DNA from: Waddliaceae bacterium
GTDB taxonomy: Bacteria; Chlamydiota; Chlamydiia; Chlamydiales; GCA-2709385
Direction of reading: 5' to 3'
Length of the DNA: 64,000 nt
Assembly: GCA_002709385.1 (NCBI GenBank)
Contig: PAQS01000019.1
Coordinates: 124,001 to 188,000, forward strand
A model generated the notes under the pieces. The model saw nothing but the letters and a program-made list of their open reading frames with translations, searched no databases and had not been told where the DNA came from. Within the stretch, counting starts at the first letter, position 1; every line of letters starts with the position of its first letter. The position numbers and the translations under genes are program-made. Positions 60,146 to 64,000 of the stretch are shown one piece after another.

Positions 60146-60174
60146 AAAACGGGAACAGATTGTTCCCGTTTTTT
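60144..60174. terminator. Strong bidirectional terminator
   Basis: A perfect 14-bp stem: AAAAAACGGGAACA (60144-60157) and TGTTCCCGTTTTTT (60161-60174) around the loop GAT. A- and T-runs flank a GC core on both strands, so it can terminate the peroxiredoxin gene and the convergent porin gene. Confidence 0.9.
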
Positions 60175-60190
60175 ATTCTTCTGAAAGAAA

Positions 60191-61426
60191 TTACCAGTTG
60201 TAGATAAATTCGATCTCACCTTTACGATACTTATGAGTACCACCAATACCAGCATCTTTTGCACAAGTAGCTTCAAATTCAGCCATAACTGAAATTTCAT
60301 CAGTGATTGCATAAACAGCTTCTAATAAGAAACCTTTATAGTTTGTGTTTCCACGAGTATCAGCATAAAAACGCTCATCAAGAGTGTTTCCAGTTCCAAT
60401 ACCTGAAACTTGAGAATCCATAATAGCTTGAGCCCCAACTAACTGGTAGTTAGTATCGATAGACCAAGTGCCAGCCCCTTCAATTTTACCAACCTGAAAA
60501 CCGAAGTACCAAGCTAGATTTTCTTTTTTAAAGTTTGATTCTACTACTTTTCTTGCATCATGGTTAACTAAAAACGCACCATATAATTTTGACTTATAAG
60601 AAAGAAGTTCTTCAGGTAGGTTATATGCTGCAGTCAACTGAGAGTTTAGTTTACGCCATTCGTTGTTATTGTCTGTACCAGTAACATCAGCGCCTCTTTT
60701 TACGTAACTTACAAAAGAGTACTTAACATCTACACCAGAATTAGCAATATCTAATAAACCTAGCTCTGTTGCCCAACCGTAATGGCTAACGATTTCATTA
60801 ATGACAAACGGACCACCCTGTACGAAAAAGTCTCCTACATCTTCAAAGCTATTAGCATATTTCAGATGAAGTCCATCATGGTAATCTTGAAATTGGATAC
60901 GAGAATCATAAATTTTGAAACCACGTCTGCGACCAATCTCAAAATCTAATCTAGACGCTCCATCTTCAAAAATGTTGTAGCCCATATATGCTGCATGAAT
61001 ACAAACTTTATGACAGGTACCAGTACCAGTTGCGAGGTAAGTACCTGCTGGGTTGTAAAGATGTCCTGCATTGTTATCAAAGGAGACGTTAAAAACAGCC
61101 CAAGAGCGCTCTGTCTTGTAAGCCATTGTAAGGTTTACTTCAACATCATACTCGTTATGTCCAGCTGTAGATGTTCCACGAGAAGAAACACCATCAGCTT
61201 TCTCATGAATATTTTTCCACTCAGCGCGAACTTGACCAGAAACGGCTAGGTTTTGTGCTTTCTCTGCTAAAGGAGTTTTAGCTTTATCTTTTGTCCATGC
61301 TTCTAATGTAATCGCATCACGCTCATCGATAGCATCCTCAGGCGCTTCTGCCGCATCAACAGGTAACAATGTGGTTACACATCCACATGCTACAAATAGA
61401 GGAAGTAAATACTTCGTAAATTTCAT
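60191..61426 (-). CDS. Outer membrane porin
   Basis: 411 residues from ATG 61426, preceded by GGAGAG; an in-frame ATG at 61438 lies at the ribosome binding site itself and is rejected. A signal peptide (about 1-26, 'KYLLPLFVACGCVTTLLPVD' then AAEA) is followed by a beta-rich protein with alternating aromatic strands ('LAWYFGFQVGKIEGAGTWSI') and a final strand ending in an aromatic residue ('KGEIEFIYNW'), the usual signal for outer membrane insertion. Size and pattern fit a 14-18-strand porin such as the putative porins of environmental chlamydiae. It is not the cysteine-rich MOMP of Chlamydia. Own promoter and a strong terminator suggest high expression. Confidence 0.78.
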   Translation of the reverse strand: MKFTKYLLPLFVACGCVTTLLPVDAAEAPEDAIDERDAITLEAWTKDKAKTPLAEKAQNLAVSGQVRAEWKNIHEKADGVSSRGTSTAGHNEYDVEVNLTMAYKTERSWAVFNVSFDNNAGHLYNPAGTYLATGTGTCHKVCIHAAYMGYNIFEDGASRLDFEIGRRRGFKIYDSRIQFQDYHDGLHLKYANSFEDVGDFFVQGGPFVINEIVSHYGWATELGLLDIANSGVDVKYSFVSYVKRGADVTGTDNNNEWRKLNSQLTAAYNLPEELLSYKSKLYGAFLVNHDARKVVESNFKKENLAWYFGFQVGKIEGAGTWSIDTNYQLVGAQAIMDSQVSGIGTGNTLDERFYADTRGNTNYKGFLLEAVYAITDEISVMAEFEATCAKDAGIGGTHKYRKGEIEFIYNW

Positions 61427-61693
61427 AAATCTCTCCATGATTCTTAACTAAACTTTTCCATAAGTTTGTGCTGAAACTGAGCTTCGCTTATACACCTATA
61501 AGTTTGGATGTCCCCCTCCCAAACCATGATCTGAACGCGATTTGAACAGTCAGAGCTTGACTCGAACTCCAATTAAAAACAGAAGTACTCGTCAATAGAC
61601 TACAAGCAGGTATAACTAAAACGGAGTATTTATGTAAATGCAAAAGGAACTGTTATTTACATATTAATGAAACAAAAACAAATTAAATATTTT

Positions 61694-64000
61694 TTAGTTA
61701 CTATACTCATTTGGTTTTATAAAAATACCCCAGTGAGGGTGTAAGCAGCTTCCATCAAGCCAACGCTTCCAACGAGCTAATGGATTTCCTTCTCTTCCCA
61801 AATAATCTAGTTCCCAAAAATCTAAATCTCCTGTTCCAGGATTCACTACAAAACCAAAATAAACATGATTCCAATTACTATCTGCTACTAAAGTAGGTTC
61901 TGGATAAGCTAAACCACGTTTACGTGCCGCTTGAACCACTTCTTTATGGAAATCAATAGGAAAAGAAACTCTTTGGAAATAAGCAAGCAGTACAGATTTA
62001 GCAATATCGATTAACTGTGTTGCAGAAAGTAATTCTCCACCTCGTGGATAAAGATTTGATTCTTCAAGATCTAATAGCAATCGTTTTCTATCATCAGAAG
62101 ATATCCCTTCCATTACCTCAAAAATTTGTCGCAAATGCTTCATTAAATCGCGCCCACGAGTAACCGGTAAAGAACGATGTAAATAACCATCTATCATGTC
62201 TGCACTAATTACAGAATAACCTTGAGAACTAAGCCCTCTGTCTTTTTGTACAGCACTTACCCAATACCGTCTTAAATCTTGTATTGTTGTCATATGCGGA
62301 ATTCGATCAAAAACTTGCCGATATCTTGCTCGATAGTTTTCATCTATCTCTTCAGCAAAACACTTCACTAAAAAATAACAAATATCAGCGTCAAGACGTG
62401 TTTCAAAAAGAAAACTGCGTGAAGGTTTAATCACATACTCTTTAATCCAAGTATAAGAATAAGCATCAGATAACCATCCTTCCATTAAGGTTTTAAAACC
62501 AGGTTTTAAAAGAAATGCGTGAGTGGGCGAATGCATCAACATGGAACGTTTAGGATTATCAATGAATCTCTGCATGTCTTTTGCTGAGACCTTACGCAAT
62601 TTATCGATGATAAAAGCTAGTAGTTCTTGAGGACTTTCTACCCAACGAGAGTCTGATGTTGGCTTATCTTCTCTTCGCCAATAAGTACTGACTAGACTAT
62701 CCATAGACCCTCCCGAGGTATAAACCCAGGGTTTTTTCTCTACTTTATCTAAGTTTTGTAGAGGGTTTTTAATCAGAGGTGCTTTATGAACTTTTGCCAT
62801 TCGATATAATGCCCCTTCTAGAAAATCATCCATTTTAATTTTTCTTGATAGGGAACTTACAATTTGACTAAGAATATCCCCCAACCCCTCCAATGCTGGA
62901 TCATCTTTTAACACAGCTTCTGTAGAGATAAAAAAATTGCTCAAAGACTCAATAAAAGCCTCTGCTGTATGGATTAAAGTCCACTGAGAAGTGTTATCAC
63001 GACCATGCTTATAAAGTAAGCGGAAGCCAGCTGGACTATCATCATAAATACCAGCTTGAACTTCCTGTATATCGGCATCATATACTTCTTGAAAATACTC
63101 TTGGAATAAACCTGTATAACGATCTACCAACCAAGAAAAAAGCTCTGACATACGAGATGCTTTTTGGTGCGTTTCATTGCGCATCATAAGAACACTACGC
63201 ATTTCCCCAGATTTCGCATGATATTCATTTTTCAACCAACGAAGTTCTTGTTCAGATCCTGCACGTTCTAAACGAGCTTCTACTCCCTGGACCATCACAT
63301 GATACTGCTCATATTCCGCATGCAAATCGTTCACTTTTCGATTCAAACTTTCTAGCTGCTCTTGAACGATTTTATAAAGAGTTTCTCCTATTCCTCCAGG
63401 CTCTCTATGATCCAAACCTAGACTCGAGTAAAAATTCCATTTACTAAATGCAGGCTTTGTTTCAGCAAAAGATGCCACAGTAAATTCCCACGCTCGAAGC
63501 AGGGGATTTTCTGTAATCAATTTGAAGGTTTTTAAAGCATGCTCAATACTACTTAAACAAGCGGATGGTCCTTTTCGAATTTTCTGCTTCTCTGTTCTAT
63601 GAGAAACAGCATGATGTATCATCGCACCAGTAGGGCCTGTATGCAAAGGACGCTTACGCAGCTCTTCTAATTGATTTTTACTAACTTCATAGAAGCGACA
63701 AATCAACTCTTCTAATAAATCAACAATTGATATTGAAAACGCACTCTGCTTTTGCTCATCTACAAAAACTTGAATCAACTCTTTAACAGCCATTGCTCTT
63801 TCACGTAAAGATGTCGCTTCATCTAATACACCTGCAACGGCCAAAGCAAGTAAAACTCCTGGAGATTCCCAAATCGGAGGAGAAACAAGTTCCAAATTTT
63901 TATACAAATAAATCATTCGTTTACTATCAGCAACTCCCCACGTTCTGCTCAAAGGAGCAGCATATTCAATTCCCGAGAAAGTTCTTTTAATTCTTCCTGT
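61694..64000 (-). CDS. Very large protein of unknown function, 5' end outside window
   Basis: At least 768 residues; the frame is open to the right edge, and the only start at 63952 is a TTG inside coding-looking sequence, so the N-terminus is probably outside the window. The protein is soluble and mostly helical, with a charged coiled-coil stretch at about 61% of the way into the antisense sequence (63150-63400, around 'QELRWLKNEYHAKSGEMRSV') and no signal peptide visible. It ends in a compact, tryptophan-rich domain: 'VADSNWNHVYFGFVVNPGTG', 'DLDFWELDYLGREGNPLARW', 'HPHWGIFIKP'. I do not recognise it. Size and lack of enzyme motifs would suit a structural or host-directed protein, which is speculation. 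Confidence 0.65.
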   Translation of the reverse strand, partial: TGRIKRTFSGIEYAAPLSRTWGVADSKRMIYLYKNLELVSPPIWESPGVLLALAVAGVLDEATSLRERAMAVKELIQVFVDEQKQSAFSISIVDLLEELICRFYEVSKNQLEELRKRPLHTGPTGAMIHHAVSHRTEKQKIRKGPSACLSSIEHALKTFKLITENPLLRAWEFTVASFAETKPAFSKWNFYSSLGLDHREPGGIGETLYKIVQEQLESLNRKVNDLHAEYEQYHVMVQGVEARLERAGSEQELRWLKNEYHAKSGEMRSVLMMRNETHQKASRMSELFSWLVDRYTGLFQEYFQEVYDADIQEVQAGIYDDSPAGFRLLYKHGRDNTSQWTLIHTAEAFIESLSNFFISTEAVLKDDPALEGLGDILSQIVSSLSRKIKMDDFLEGALYRMAKVHKAPLIKNPLQNLDKVEKKPWVYTSGGSMDSLVSTYWRREDKPTSDSRWVESPQELLAFIIDKLRKVSAKDMQRFIDNPKRSMLMHSPTHAFLLKPGFKTLMEGWLSDAYSYTWIKEYVIKPSRSFLFETRLDADICYFLVKCFAEEIDENYRARYRQVFDRIPHMTTIQDLRRYWVSAVQKDRGLSSQGYSVISADMIDGYLHRSLPVTRGRDLMKHLRQIFEVMEGISSDDRKRLLLDLEESNLYPRGGELLSATQLIDIAKSVLLAYFQRVSFPIDFHKEVVQAARKRGLAYPEPTLVADSNWNHVYFGFVVNPGTGDLDFWELDYLGREGNPLARWKRWLDGSCLHPHWGIFIKPNEYSN

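Noticed and set aside
61540-61590. tRNA-like T-loop (TTCGAGTC on the minus strand) upstream of the large unknown gene
   Set aside because: The flanking bases do not pair as a T arm and no anticodon or acceptor stem can be built.
1-64000. CRISPR arrays, insertion sequences or prophage
   Set aside because: No regularly spaced repeats, transposase, integrase or phage structural genes were seen on either strand.

Overview
This window very probably comes from a flagellated member of the phylum Chlamydiota (Chlamydiae), low in GC and organised like an environmental chlamydia. The main evidence is the sigma factor at 36528-38201, which reads like chlamydial sigma-66 along most of its length. From memory, gene order also matches Chlamydia trachomatis in three blocks: rpsT / coiled-coil membrane protein / rpoD (CT617-CT615); tyrB / CT638-like / recB / recC / ygeD (CT637-CT641); and gspD-E-F-G (CT572-CT569). 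A nucleotide-transporter (ATP/ADP translocase) family gene, typical of intracellular bacteria, supports this. I cannot name the family or genus. Flagellar genes are absent from classical Chlamydia but have been reported from marine and environmental chlamydial genomes.

Layout. 1-7.4 kb: a PilZ-like protein cut by the left edge, a secreted protein, a PhoR-type histidine kinase with no adjacent response regulator, an unknown helical protein with a faint FliG flavour, and a MoxR / DUF58 / membrane-protein operon. 7.4-9.6 kb: two paralogous unknown 150-residue proteins on the minus strand around an iodothyronine-deiodinase-like thioredoxin-fold protein. 9.7-19.3 kb: one long minus-strand type II secretion operon (GspC-like, D, E, F, G, H, I, J and a GspK-like last gene). 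Its four pseudopilins all lack the usual glycine before the cleavage site. 19.7-29.4 kb: a plus-strand flagellar operon (flgF, flgG, flgA, flgH, flgI, flgJ, flgN, flgK, flgL, fliW) preceded by a convincing sigma-54 promoter and closed by a terminator. These genes make the rod, L and P rings and hook-filament junction; motor, export and flagellin genes are not here.

29.5-40.5 kb: housekeeping genes (rpsT, an RluA-type pseudouridine synthase, a mutarotase-like enzyme, gloB, a PAS/coiled-coil membrane protein, coiA-like, rpoD, dinG) and a tRNA-Ala(GGC). 40.9-45.3 kb: aminotransferase, MreC and two envelope-sugar genes. 45.2-47.0 kb: a small accessory patch holding a short ORF broken by one stop codon, a short nucleotide-transporter homologue and a degenerate tRNA-Thr. 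47-56.3 kb: a recC-recB-recD operon with a small downstream gene. 56.5-64 kb: class III alcohol dehydrogenase, an MFS transporter fused to an acyltransferase remnant, a peroxiredoxin, a major porin, and a very large unknown protein cut by the right edge.

The strongest leads are the sigma-54-driven chlamydial flagellar operon with a FlgH that cannot be a lipoprotein, the deiodinase-like protein between paired paralogs, and the odd pseudopilin processing sites. No CRISPR array, insertion sequence or phage gene was seen.
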